6,078 nucleotides of DNA from JANOBJ01 sp031411575 (GTDB lineage Bacteria; Pseudomonadota; Gammaproteobacteria; Burkholderiales; Burkholderiaceae_C): positions 1 to 6,078 of the forward strand of contig JANOBJ010000362.1 of the NCBI GenBank assembly GCA_031411575.1, in the 5' to 3' direction. The translations under genes and the position numbers were made by a program. The notes beneath the pieces were generated by a model that saw nothing but the letters and a program-made list of their open reading frames with translations, searched no databases and was not told where the DNA came from. How positions within the stretch are numbered: the stretch's first letter is position 1; every line of letters starts with the position of its first letter. Shown here one piece after another: positions 1 through 5,969 of this stretch.

Positions 1-75
1 GCCTGCGCGCTGCACGTGCGGTTGCGGCTGAAGTTTGCGCACGAAGCGGTTGATGCCGCGCCAGGCACCTCATGA
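1..75 (+). CDS. 3' end of an upstream gene (partial, unidentified)
   Basis: Frame 1 is open from the window edge to a TGA at 73-75, giving 24 residues that end in VDAAPGTS. The stop overlaps the ATG of the next gene in an ATGA junction, the usual arrangement of translationally coupled genes, and this is the main reason to call it. Most third codon positions are G or C, as in the neighbours. The fragment is too short to identify and the call could be wrong: the minus strand of the same bases also reads as a plausible peptide, but it has no start codon. Confidence 0.4.
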   Translation, partial: ACALHVRLRLKFAHEAVDAAPGTS

Positions 76-1484
76 ATGCGCTGCTGGACACCTTGCGCCA
101 GATCGCCGGCGCAACCCATGTGCTGACCGATGGCGATCTGCGCGCCTACGAGGAAGACTGGCGCAAGCGCGAACGCGGCAAGGCGCTGGCCGTGGTGCGG
201 CCCGCCAGCACCGATCAGGTGGCCGCGATCGTCCAGGCCTGCGCCGCGTCGGGTGTGTCCATCGTGCCGCAAGGCGGTAACACGGGCCTGGCGGTCGGCT
301 CCATCCCTGATGCCACCGGGTCCCAGGTGGTGCTGAGCCTGCAACGCATGCAGGCGATCCGCGGTATCGACGCGGCCAATCTCACCATCACCGTGGAAGC
401 CGGCTGTGTGCTGCAAACCCTGCAGGAAGCCGCCGCAGAGGCCGGTTACCTGTTTCCGCTGAGCCTCGCGGCCGAGGGCAGCTGCACGATTGGCGGCAAC
501 CTGGGCACCAACGCCGGCGGCACGCAGGTGGTGCGCTATGGCAACGCGCGCGACCTGTGCCTGGGCCTTGAAGTGGTGACCGCGCAGGGCGAGGTCTGGA
601 ACGGCCTGACCGGCCTGCGCAAGGACAACACCGGCTACGACCTGCGCGACCTGTTCGTGGGCAGCGAAGGCACGCTGGGCGTCATCACCGCCGCGACCAT
701 GAAGCTCTACCCGCTGCCGGCGGCGCAACTCACCGCGTGGGCGGCTGTACCCTCGCTCGATGCGGCCGTGGCGCTGTTGGGGCTGGCGCAACGCCACCTG
801 GGCGCCAACCTGACCGGCTTTGAGGTGATGGGCCAGTTCGCGTTGAGTCTGGTCGATCGGCATTACCCGCAGCTGCGCGTGCCGCTGTACCGGGATGTGC
901 CGTTCTGCGTGTTGTTGGAAAACTCCGACCACGAATCAGAAAGCCATGCGCGCGCGCAGTTCGAGCGGCTGCTGGAAACCGCGCTGGAGCAGGGCCACAT
1001 CAGCGATGCCGTGGTGGCCGAGAACCTGACCCAAGCGCACCAGCTGTGGCATATCCGCGAGGCCATCCCGCTGGCGCAGGCCGAGGAAGGCCTGAACATC
1101 AAGCACGACATCTCGATTGCGGTGTCCAGAATTGCGGATTTTGTGAGCGTCACCGATGCCCTGTTGCAAAGCAGCATTCCCGGCGTGCGGCTGGTGAACT
1201 TCGGCCATCTGGGCGACGGCAACCTGCACTACAACGTGCAGGCGCCTGAAGGTGGCGATGCGCGGGCGTTCCTGATTGAGCAGGAAGACCGCGTCAATGG
1301 CCTGGTGTATGCCTCGGTGCGCCGAGTTGGCGGCTCCATCTCGGCCGAGCACGGCGTCGGCAGCTTGAAGCGCGACACGCTGGAACAGCACAAGTCGCCG
1401 GTGGCGCTGGGCATGATGCGCGCCATCAAGCAGGCGCTGGACCCACGCGGAACCCTGAACCCGGGGCGCGTCATCCGGCTCTGA
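72..1484 (+). CDS. FAD-linked 2-hydroxyacid dehydrogenase (GlcD / D-2-hydroxyglutarate dehydrogenase-like)
   Basis: This 470-residue flavoprotein belongs to the FAD-linked oxidase family (COG0277 type), which oxidises D-2-hydroxyacids such as D-lactate, glycolate or D-2-hydroxyglutarate to 2-oxoacids. The FAD-binding PCMH domain lies at about residues 35-213. It shows VRPAS at 42-46, the PQGGNTG loop at 66-72, GGNLGTNAGG at 141-150 and GSEGTLGVIT at 197-206. The FAD-oxidase C-terminal domain (about 215-469) has GHLGDGNLH (His379, His386) and SAEHGVG (Glu426, His427). In D-2-hydroxyglutarate dehydrogenases these positions bind the metal and substrate. LNPGRV close to the C-terminus is also typical. 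There is no C-terminal iron-sulfur domain and no signal peptide or membrane segment. The ATG at 72 gives the normal family N-terminus; AGG at 63-65 is a modest ribosome site. It converges on the malic enzyme gene. The family is certain. The substrate is not settled by sequence; D-2-hydroxyglutarate and D-lactate are the likeliest. Confidence 0.93.
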   Translation: MNALLDTLRQIAGATHVLTDGDLRAYEEDWRKRERGKALAVVRPASTDQVAAIVQACAASGVSIVPQGGNTGLAVGSIPDATGSQVVLSLQRMQAIRGIDAANLTITVEAGCVLQTLQEAAAEAGYLFPLSLAAEGSCTIGGNLGTNAGGTQVVRYGNARDLCLGLEVVTAQGEVWNGLTGLRKDNTGYDLRDLFVGSEGTLGVITAATMKLYPLPAAQLTAWAAVPSLDAAVALLGLAQRHLGANLTGFEVMGQFALSLVDRHYPQLRVPLYRDVPFCVLLENSDHESESHARAQFERLLETALEQGHISDAVVAENLTQAHQLWHIREAIPLAQAEEGLNIKHDISIAVSRIADFVSVTDALLQSSIPGVRLVNFGHLGDGNLHYNVQAPEGGDARAFLIEQEDRVNGLVYASVRRVGGSISAEHGVGSLKRDTLEQHKSPVALGMMRAIKQALDPRGTLNPGRVIRL

Positions 1485-1494
1485 GGTGCTCAAG

Positions 1495-1554
1495 TTTGCT
1501 ATGTATTAGATAGCATACCATGACCACTGGGTGAGGACAACAAGGCTATTTCAG
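1495..1554 (+). repeat. Dispersed intergenic repeat, copy 1, with small palindrome
   Basis: These 60 bases align without gaps to 5127-5186; I count about 39 identities, including ATGACC and GACAACA. The left end is a palindrome, TGCTAT (1497-1502) and ATAGCA (1510-1515), around a 7-base AT-rich loop. It fills the gap between two convergent genes. Its right edge contains the TCA at 1551-1553, which is the stop codon of malic enzyme read on the minus strand. No T-run follows the hairpin on either strand, so a rho-independent terminator is doubtful. From memory, Comamonadaceae genomes carry many short elements of this form (GCTAT...ATAGC, then about 40 bases ending near CTATTT), but I could not verify this. 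Confidence 0.7.
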
Positions 1555-2852
1555 TACCGAGCGAGCTTGCGGGCCAGTTGTTCGAGCCGCGCCCGGTAAG
1601 CCTGCGGCTCGTAGGGCCTGCGAACCGAGCCTGAATCCGCCGCAGCCTGCGCCACGCGCGACGACACGCTGACCAGCAGCCGGTCATCGAGCAGCGTGGG
1701 CAGCAGCTTGTCGCGGCCAAAGGCGCGGTCTTCGCGCGCCAGATCGGCCAGCGCCAGCACGGCCGCCTGCTTCATCGCTTCGTTGATCTGCGGCGCCCCC
1801 ACATCCAGCGCGGCGCGGAACAGATAGGGAAAGCACAGCGCGTTGTTGACCTGGTTCGGATAGTCCGAGCGGCCTGTGGCCGTGATCGCGTCCGGCGCCA
1901 CCGCCATCACCAGCTCGGGCCGGATTTCAGGCTCGGGGTTGGCCAGGCCAAACACCACCGGGCTGGTGGCCATGCTGCGCACCATGGCCTGGTCAACCGC
2001 TTCCGGGCCGGACAAGCCCAGAAACACATCCGCACCCACCATCGCCTCACGCAGCGTGCGCGCGGGCGTGTCCCGGCACCACGCGGCTTTCTCGCCGTCG
2101 TCGCCCCGGGCACCTCGGCCGGTGTGAATGACGCCCTTGGAGTCACACACCACGGTGTTGGCTTTGTTGAGCCCCAAACCCACCAGCAACTCCAGGCAAG
2201 CGACCGCAGCCGCGCCCGCTCCGTTGCACACCAGCTTCACGTTGGCCAGCGTCTTGCCCTGCAGGTGCAAGGCGTTCATCAGGCCGGCTGCCACCACGAT
2301 CGCGGTGCCATGCTGGTCGTCGTGAAACACGGGAATCGGCAGGCGCGCCCGCAGCGCCCGCTCGATCTCGAAGCACTCGGGCGCCTTGATGTCTTCCAGA
2401 TTGATGCCGCCAAAGGTCGGGTGCAGGCTGGCGATGATGTCGATCAGCTTGGCCGGATCGGCTTCATCAATCTCGATGTCAAACGCATCAATGCCGGCAA
2501 ACCGCTTGAACAGCACGGCCTTGCCCTCCATCACCGGCTTGCCGGCGATGGCGCCGATATTGCCCAGGCCCAGCACCGCGCTGCCATTGGTGATGACCGC
2601 CACCAGGTTGCCCTTGGCCGTGTACTCGTAGGCCAGCGCCGGATCGCGCGCAATCTCCACACAGGGCGCGGCCACGCCAGGCGAGTAGGCCAGCGACAGG
2701 TCATCCAGCGTGGCCACCGACTTGGTGACCGCGATCTCGATCTTGCCGCCGATGTCGTCGCTGTGCTGGGGGCGGTGGTAGGCCAGTGCCGCGGCCTTGA
2801 GGTCGCGCACATCATCGGGAGCTTGCAAGGTTTGCTGCTGGCGGGCGTTCAT
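1551..2852 (-). CDS. maeB: Malic enzyme, short form without phosphotransacetylase domain
   Basis: Malic enzyme oxidatively decarboxylates L-malate to pyruvate and CO2 in the cytosol, reducing NADP+ or NAD+. The 433-residue product carries the catalytic-domain signatures: AYSPGVA at 55-61 (Tyr56), the NGSAVLGLGNIG segment at 89-100, MEGKAVLFK at 108-116 (Lys111), the metal ligands NLEDI at 151-155 and HDDQHGTA at 177-184. The nucleotide-binding segment NGAGAAA lies at 210-216, followed by CDSKG at 236-240; ANPEPEI is at 304-310 and SDYPNQVNN at 329-337. Length fits the stand-alone bacterial form. The roughly 750-residue enterobacterial MaeB has an extra phosphotransacetylase-like domain, which is absent here. 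The reading frame is open upstream to 3014. I chose the ATG at 2850-2852 because GGAG lies seven bases before it and the upstream peptide lacks family similarity. The gene is divergent from thyA and convergent with the 2-hydroxyacid dehydrogenase. NADP preference is suggested by the MaeB-like sequence but not proven. The symbol is by similarity. Confidence 0.93.
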   Translation of the reverse strand: MNARQQQTLQAPDDVRDLKAAALAYHRPQHSDDIGGKIEIAVTKSVATLDDLSLAYSPGVAAPCVEIARDPALAYEYTAKGNLVAVITNGSAVLGLGNIGAIAGKPVMEGKAVLFKRFAGIDAFDIEIDEADPAKLIDIIASLHPTFGGINLEDIKAPECFEIERALRARLPIPVFHDDQHGTAIVVAAGLMNALHLQGKTLANVKLVCNGAGAAAVACLELLVGLGLNKANTVVCDSKGVIHTGRGARGDDGEKAAWCRDTPARTLREAMVGADVFLGLSGPEAVDQAMVRSMATSPVVFGLANPEPEIRPELVMAVAPDAITATGRSDYPNQVNNALCFPYLFRAALDVGAPQINEAMKQAAVLALADLAREDRAFGRDKLLPTLLDDRLLVSVSSRVAQAAADSGSVRRPYEPQAYRARLEQLARKLARY

Positions 2853-2859
2853 GGTTTGT

Positions 2860-2863
2860 CTCC
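2860..2863 (-). promoter_or_regulatory. Ribosome binding site deciding the malic enzyme start
   Basis: On the minus strand GGAG is followed by ACAAACC and then ATG (2852-2850), an ideal seven-base spacing. It supports the 433-residue start over the in-frame ATGs further upstream, which would add 28 or 54 residues. Confidence 0.7.
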
Positions 2864-2914
2864 ATTGGTCTGTGTGGGCGGCCTGACCGGCGCGCCAACA
2901 CTGTATGTGCAGGC

Positions 2915-2920
2915 AGTATA
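2915..2920 (-). promoter_or_regulatory. Possible -10 element for malic enzyme
   Basis: TATACT on the minus strand matches five of six bases of the sigma-70 -10 consensus and lies in the spacer upstream of malic enzyme. It would put the transcript start near 2908 and give a leader of about 55 bases. No good -35 hexamer sits at 16-18 bases, so this is weak support. Confidence 0.25.
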
Positions 2921-3036
2921 GGTCTGGGATGCCCATGATTGCTGCCTGCAAACGCAAAACTGATGCACCCGCGCCCGCCACTGGGACGCCTGCTGGCAAG
3001 ACGGGCGCCCCCACCGGGAAGAGGCTGCTGCTCGCG

Positions 3037-3042
3037 TATCAT
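3037..3042 (+). promoter_or_regulatory. Possible -10 element for thyA
   Basis: TATCAT is a fair -10 match placed 30 bases before the chosen GTG start of thyA. Transcription would begin near 3049, giving a short leader of about 24 bases that is pyrimidine-rich (3051-3072). No recognisable -35 is seen at the right distance, so the call is tentative. Confidence 0.25.
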
Positions 3043-3072
3043 TTGGCGGTTTCTTGTCCACCCACTTCCGCC

Positions 3073-3921
3073 GTGTCCCTGTCGCCTCCATCCCCTCGCC
3101 CGGTCCGCTCGCAGTATGAAGATTTCATGCGCCATGTGTACGCCACCGGCGCCCCCAAGACCGACCGCACTGGCACCGGTACCCGGAGTGTGTTTGGCTA
3201 CCAGATGCGGTTTGACCTGAATGAAGGCTTTCCGCTGGTCACGACCAAGAAGGTCCACCTCAAATCCATCATTCAGGAACTGCTGTGGTTCCTGACCGGA
3301 TCGTCCAACAACAACTGGCTGAAAGAGCGCGGCGTCAGCATCTGGGACGAGTGGGCCAAGCCCGACGGCGACCTGGGCCCGGTGTACGGCGTGCAGTGGC
3401 GCAGCTGGCCCACGCCCGACGGCGGCCATATTGACCAGATCGCCGAGGTCATCAAGACGCTCAGGACCAACCCTGATTCGCGGCGCATCATCGTGAGCGC
3501 CTGGAACGTAGCCGAGCTGAACAAGATGGCGTTGATGCCCTGCCATGCGTTCTTCCAGTTCTACGTGGCGCCATCGCCCGTGGCGGGCGAGCCGGCGCGG
3601 CTGAGCTGCCAGCTCTACCAGCGCAGCGCCGACATCTTTCTCGGTGTGCCGTTCAACATCGCCAGCTACGCCCTGCTCACCCACATGGTGGCGCAGCAGT
3701 GCGACCTGGCGGTGGGCGATTTCATCTGGACAGGTGGCGATTGCCATATCTACAGCAACCACCACGAACAGGTGGAGCTGCAACTGAGCCGCACGCCCTA
3801 CCCCTATCCCACGCTCAACATCAAGCGGCGCCCCGAGTCGATCCTGGGCTATGTCTACGAAGACTTCGAGGTGCTGGACTACCAGTGCCACGGCGCCATC
3901 AAGGCGCCGGTGGCGGTGTAG
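3073..3921 (+). CDS. thyA: Thymidylate synthase
   Basis: ThyA methylates dUMP to dTMP with 5,10-methylenetetrahydrofolate, producing dihydrofolate, in the cytosol. With the GTG start the protein has 282 residues, against about 264 in E. coli. It shows the phosphate-binding Arg32 in DRTGTGT (31-37), FPLVTTKK at 53-60, ELLWFLTG at 69-76, IWDEWA at 90-95, GPVYGVQWR at 102-110, and DSRRIIVSAWN at 135-145 (Arg137, Arg138). The nucleophile is Cys157 in MPCHAFFQFYV. QRSADIFLGVPFN is at 183-195 (Asp187, Asn195), HIYSNH at 225-230, and the C-terminus is IKAPVAV. An insertion of about seven residues follows FYVA (residue 166) relative to E. coli. The frame is open back to 2905. I placed the start at GTG 3073 because the product then begins about ten residues before the conserved RSQYEDFM segment. 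No clear Shine-Dalgarno precedes it, so the start is the least certain part. folA follows 116 bases downstream. Confidence 0.95.
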   Translation: MSLSPPSPRPVRSQYEDFMRHVYATGAPKTDRTGTGTRSVFGYQMRFDLNEGFPLVTTKKVHLKSIIQELLWFLTGSSNNNWLKERGVSIWDEWAKPDGDLGPVYGVQWRSWPTPDGGHIDQIAEVIKTLRTNPDSRRIIVSAWNVAELNKMALMPCHAFFQFYVAPSPVAGEPARLSCQLYQRSADIFLGVPFNIASYALLTHMVAQQCDLAVGDFIWTGGDCHIYSNHHEQVELQLSRTPYPYPTLNIKRRPESILGYVYEDFEVLDYQCHGAIKAPVAV

Positions 3922-3925
3922 ATGC

Positions 3926-3995
3926 TCTCCCCCGAAGCGCCTTCGGCGCCTCCCCCTCACGGGGGCGCAAGCGGCGGTCCGGCAAAGCCGGTTCC
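3926..3995 (+). repeat. GC-rich hairpin cluster between thyA and folA
   Basis: Three hairpins follow each other. They are GCGCC/GGCGC around TTC (3937-3949), CCCCC/GGGGG around TCAC (3952-3965), and CCGGC/GCCGG around AAA (3979-3991). Part of the first can instead pair with GCGC just after the G-run (3946-3948 with 3966-3968), so the first two can compete. No T-run follows, so it does not resemble a rho-independent terminator. It begins five bases after the thyA stop. I think I recognise the style (C-run, GCGCCTTCGGCGC, C-run, G-run, CCGGCAAAGCCGG) as an element scattered between genes in Comamonadaceae, but only one copy is present in this window. Confidence 0.6.
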
Positions 3996-4025
3996 GCGCT
4001 TGGCCTCGAATCGACCCCACTGCGC

Positions 4026-4030
4026 GAAGG
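4026..4030 (+). promoter_or_regulatory. Ribosome binding site deciding the folA start
   Basis: GAAGG followed by seven bases leads to the ATG at 4038. This fixes the start of dihydrofolate reductase within a frame that is open from 3699, the upstream part of which is merely a shadow of thyA. Confidence 0.65.
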
Positions 4031-4037
4031 CGTCGGC

Positions 4038-4538
4038 ATGACGCGACTGCACCTGATTTTTGCGCGAGCGGCCAACGGCGTGATTGGCCGCGACAACGCG
4101 CTGCCCTGGCACCTGCCGGAAGACTTGGCGCACTTGAAGCGAACGACGCTGGGCCATCCGGTCATCATGGGCCGCAAGACCTGGGACTCGCTGCCCCGCA
4201 AATTCCGCCCGCTGCCCGGCCGGCGCAACGTGGTGGTGACGCGGCAGGCCGATTGGCAGGCCGAGGGCGCACAGCGCGCGGCCTCGGTGGCCGACGCGAT
4301 CACGCTGTGCGGCGATGCACCCGAAGCCTGGGTCCTCGGTGGCGCTGAAATCTACCGCGCCGCATTGCCGCTGGCCACCACGCTGGTGGTCACCGAGATC
4401 GACGCCATCTTCGAGGGCGATGCCCATGCCCCCGAACTCGGCCCCGAGTGGACGGAGGCCGCCAGAGAGCGCCATGTGTCGTCCACGGGTCTGCCTTTCA
4501 GTTTCGTCACCTATCACAACATGAACAAAGGACGTTGA
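4038..4538 (+). CDS. folA: Dihydrofolate reductase
   Basis: FolA reduces dihydrofolate to tetrahydrofolate with NADPH in the cytosol and so recycles the product of ThyA encoded just upstream; it is the target of trimethoprim in bacteria. The 166-residue protein has the usual size. Visible motifs are the Met20-type loop NGVIGRDNALPWHLP (13-27) and the catalytic acid Asp29 in PEDLAHLKR (equivalent to E. coli Asp27). The NADPH-binding VIMGRKTWDSL is at 42-52, LPGRRN at 59-64 with the folate carboxylate-binding Arg62, the VLGGAEIY glycine pair at 101-102, and VTEID at 118-122 with Thr119. The position equivalent to E. coli Phe31 is Leu33. The ATG at 4038 is supported by GAAGG seven bases upstream and by the family N-terminus. 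The stop is one base before the next gene, indicating co-transcription. The 3' end carries the ribosome site of that gene. Confidence 0.95.
   Translation: MTRLHLIFARAANGVIGRDNALPWHLPEDLAHLKRTTLGHPVIMGRKTWDSLPRKFRPLPGRRNVVVTRQADWQAEGAQRAASVADAITLCGDAPEAWVLGGAEIYRAALPLATTLVVTEIDAIFEGDAHAPELGPEWTEAARERHVSSTGLPFSFVTYHNMNKGR
4529..4532 (+). promoter_or_regulatory. Ribosome binding site of the DUF4337-type gene, inside folA
   Basis: AAAGGA ends at 4532 within the last codons of folA, with AGGA seven bases before the ATG at 4540. Placing the signal inside the upstream gene suggests coupled translation of folA and the membrane protein. Confidence 0.65.
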
Positions 4539-4539
4539 T

Positions 4540-5142
4540 ATGTCAGCAGGCGGTTTTCACGTACACGGCCCCCACGACCACGAACTGGAACACGCAGCGC
4601 AGGGCGCGCACGACGACAGCACAGGCGGCAAACACAAGGTCGGCATGGTCGGCCAGATCGCTGTGGTGACGGCCATCATCGCCACCGTGGGCGCCATCTT
4701 CTCTTACATGGGCGGCGCCACGCAGGCCAATGCGGGCCTCTACAAGAACAACGCCGCCATCAAGAAAACCGAGGCGTCCAACCAGTGGAATTACTTCCAG
4801 TCCAAGAGCACCAAGCAATCGCTCGCTGAACTGGCACGCGACCTGGCGCCCGAGGACAAAAAGGCCACCTACCAGGGCAAGGTAGAGCGCTACGAAAAGG
4901 AAAAGACCGAGATCAAGACCGTCGCCGACAAACTGGAAGCCGATGCGACGGCCTGGGACAAGGCATCCGACGACCAGATGCACCAGCACCACCGCTGGGC
5001 CCAGGCCACCACGGCCCTGCAGGTGGCGATCGCGCTGGCGGCGATCGCGCTGCTCACCCGCAAGCGCTGGCTCGAGGTGGGCATGTTCGTCGTTGCGGGC
5101 CTGGGCATGGTGATCGGCGTTTTGGCAATGCTACATATTTAA
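4540..5142 (+). CDS. DUF4337-type membrane protein of unknown function
   Basis: The 200-residue product resembles the DUF4337 family, small bacterial membrane proteins without a known function; I recognise the pattern around SNQWNYFQSKSTKQS (80-94). The first 33 residues are hydrophilic and histidine-rich (His7, 9, 12, 14, 18, 24, 32, including HVH and HDHELEH). A hydrophobic helix follows at about 34-59. Residues about 62-150 form a charged, probably helical stretch (many Lys, Glu and Asp; possible coiled coil). Two more helices lie at about 155-172 and 178-199, separated by TRKRWLE, so the middle part and the N-terminus would lie on opposite sides of the membrane after one crossing. No cleavable signal or catalytic motif is seen. 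The start is fixed by AGGA seven bases upstream. The gene begins one base after folA, so it is probably in the same transcript. Its last four codons and TAA fall inside repeat copy 2. Confidence 0.85.
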   Translation: MSAGGFHVHGPHDHELEHAAQGAHDDSTGGKHKVGMVGQIAVVTAIIATVGAIFSYMGGATQANAGLYKNNAAIKKTEASNQWNYFQSKSTKQSLAELARDLAPEDKKATYQGKVERYEKEKTEIKTVADKLEADATAWDKASDDQMHQHHRWAQATTALQVAIALAAIALLTRKRWLEVGMFVVAGLGMVIGVLAMLHI

Positions 5143-5186
5143 TAGCACAAAATGACCGCGGGACGCCGACAACAGGATGATTTGAC
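5127..5186 (+). repeat. Dispersed intergenic repeat, copy 2, joining two genes
   Basis: It aligns end to end with 1495-1554 (about 39 of 60 identities by hand). The palindrome is TGCTA (5129-5133) and TAGCA (5143-5147). The left end encodes the last residues MLHI and the TAA stop (5140-5142) of the membrane protein. The right end supplies AGGA and stops exactly one base before the ATG of the exonuclease gene. The whole spacer between the two genes is therefore repeat sequence. Confidence 0.7.
5174..5177 (+). promoter_or_regulatory. Ribosome binding site of exonuclease III, within the repeat
   Basis: AGGA lies nine bases before the ATG at 5187, inside repeat copy 2. At the same place copy 1 has AAGG. 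The exonuclease gene thus seems to use repeat sequence for translation initiation. Confidence 0.55.
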
Positions 5187-5969
5187 ATGAAATTCACCAC
5201 CTGGAACGTCAATTCGCTCACCGCACGTTTGGCGCACGTGCTCGACTGGCTGGCTGCCAACCCGGTGGATGCGTTGTGCCTGCAGGAGCTCAAGCTCACC
5301 GACGACAAGTTTCCGTTCGCCGAGCTGGCCGCCATTGGCTACCAGGCCGCGGTGTTCGGCCAGAAAACCTACAACGGCGTCGCGATCCTGAGCCGCGCGC
5401 CGCTCGCCGACGTGGTGAAAAACATCCCCGGCTTTGCCGACGAGCAGTCGCGCGTGATCGCCGCCACGCTGGACATGCCCGCAGGCGAGGTCCGCGTGGT
5501 CAACGGCTACTTCGTCAATGGGCAGGCGCCGGGCACCGAGAAGTTCGAATACAAGATGAAGTGGCTGACCGGCCTGCGCAACTGGCTGGCCGATGAGCTG
5601 GTCGCCCACCCCAACCTGGTATTGCTCGGCGACTTCAACATCACCGTGGACGACCGCGACACCTACGACGCGGAAGGCCTGCGCGAAACCATTCACCACA
5701 CGACCGAAGAGCGTGAGCACTTCAAGGCCCTGATTGATCTGGGCCTGACGGATGCCTTCCGCATGTTCGAGCAGCCCGAGAAAAGCTATTCGTGGTGGGA
5801 CTACCGCGAGATGGCGTTCCGCCGCAACCGCGGTCTGCGGATCGACCACATCCTGGTCAGCGATGCGCTGAAGCCGCAGGTAGCCGGCTGCAGCATCGAC
5901 AAGCTGCCACGCAAAAACGAGCGCCCCAGCGACCACGCACCCGTCACGGTGACACTCGGTTCGCTATAG
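5187..5969 (+). CDS. xth: Exodeoxyribonuclease III (AP endonuclease, Xth family)
   Basis: This 260-residue enzyme of the exonuclease-endonuclease-phosphatase fold cuts DNA 5' to abasic sites and degrades 3' ends in base excision repair. The catalytic set of the family is complete: Asn7 in WNVNSL, Glu34 in LQELK, Tyr108 in NGYF, Asp149 and Asn151 in GDFNI, Asp220 in RIDHIL, and Asp249-His250 in SDHAPV. The aromatic SWWDYR segment at 202-207 and QKTYNGVAILSR at 59-70 are also characteristic. The length is close to the E. coli enzyme (268 residues). The ATG at 5187 gives the canonical MKFTTWNVNSL start. The gene lies 44 bases after the membrane protein gene, on the same strand as thyA and folA, and is probably in the same transcript. 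The TAG at 5967-5969 lies inside the palindrome of repeat copy 3. The family is secure; the balance of exonuclease and AP-endonuclease activity cannot be told from sequence. Confidence 0.95.
   Translation: MKFTTWNVNSLTARLAHVLDWLAANPVDALCLQELKLTDDKFPFAELAAIGYQAAVFGQKTYNGVAILSRAPLADVVKNIPGFADEQSRVIAATLDMPAGEVRVVNGYFVNGQAPGTEKFEYKMKWLTGLRNWLADELVAHPNLVLLGDFNITVDDRDTYDAEGLRETIHHTTEEREHFKALIDLGLTDAFRMFEQPEKSYSWWDYREMAFRRNRGLRIDHILVSDALKPQVAGCSIDKLPRKNERPSDHAPVTVTLGSL

Noticed and set aside
1497..1515. Palindrome as a rho-independent terminator.
   Set aside because: The stem is short and AT-rich and no T-run follows on either strand; it recurs as part of a repeat instead.
2889..2896. Perfect palindrome GGCGCGCC in the divergent spacer as a possible operator.
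   Set aside because: Eight bases of G and C are easily found by chance at this composition and no second copy or spacing pattern supports an operator.
2124..2921. A 265-codon plus-strand frame opposite malic enzyme.
   Set aside because: It lies against conserved catalytic motifs of malic enzyme and has the skewed composition of a shadow frame.
2853..3014. N-terminal extension of malic enzyme from an ATG at 3014.
   Set aside because: The extra 54 residues do not look like the family, whereas the ATG at 2852 has a well-spaced GGAG.
2905..3072. N-terminal extension of thymidylate synthase from an ATG at 2905.
   Set aside because: The added 56 residues are low-complexity and unlike the family, and they would overlap the divergent promoter region.
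2812..4020. A 402-codon open frame on the minus strand opposite thyA.
   Set aside because: It is antisense to a fully conserved thymidylate synthase, its translation resembles no family, and long antisense frames are expected in GC-rich codons.
5139..5936. A 265-codon minus-strand frame opposite exonuclease III.
   Set aside because: The sense strand encodes an intact Xth protein with all catalytic residues; the antisense product shows no recognisable domain and no ribosome site was noted.
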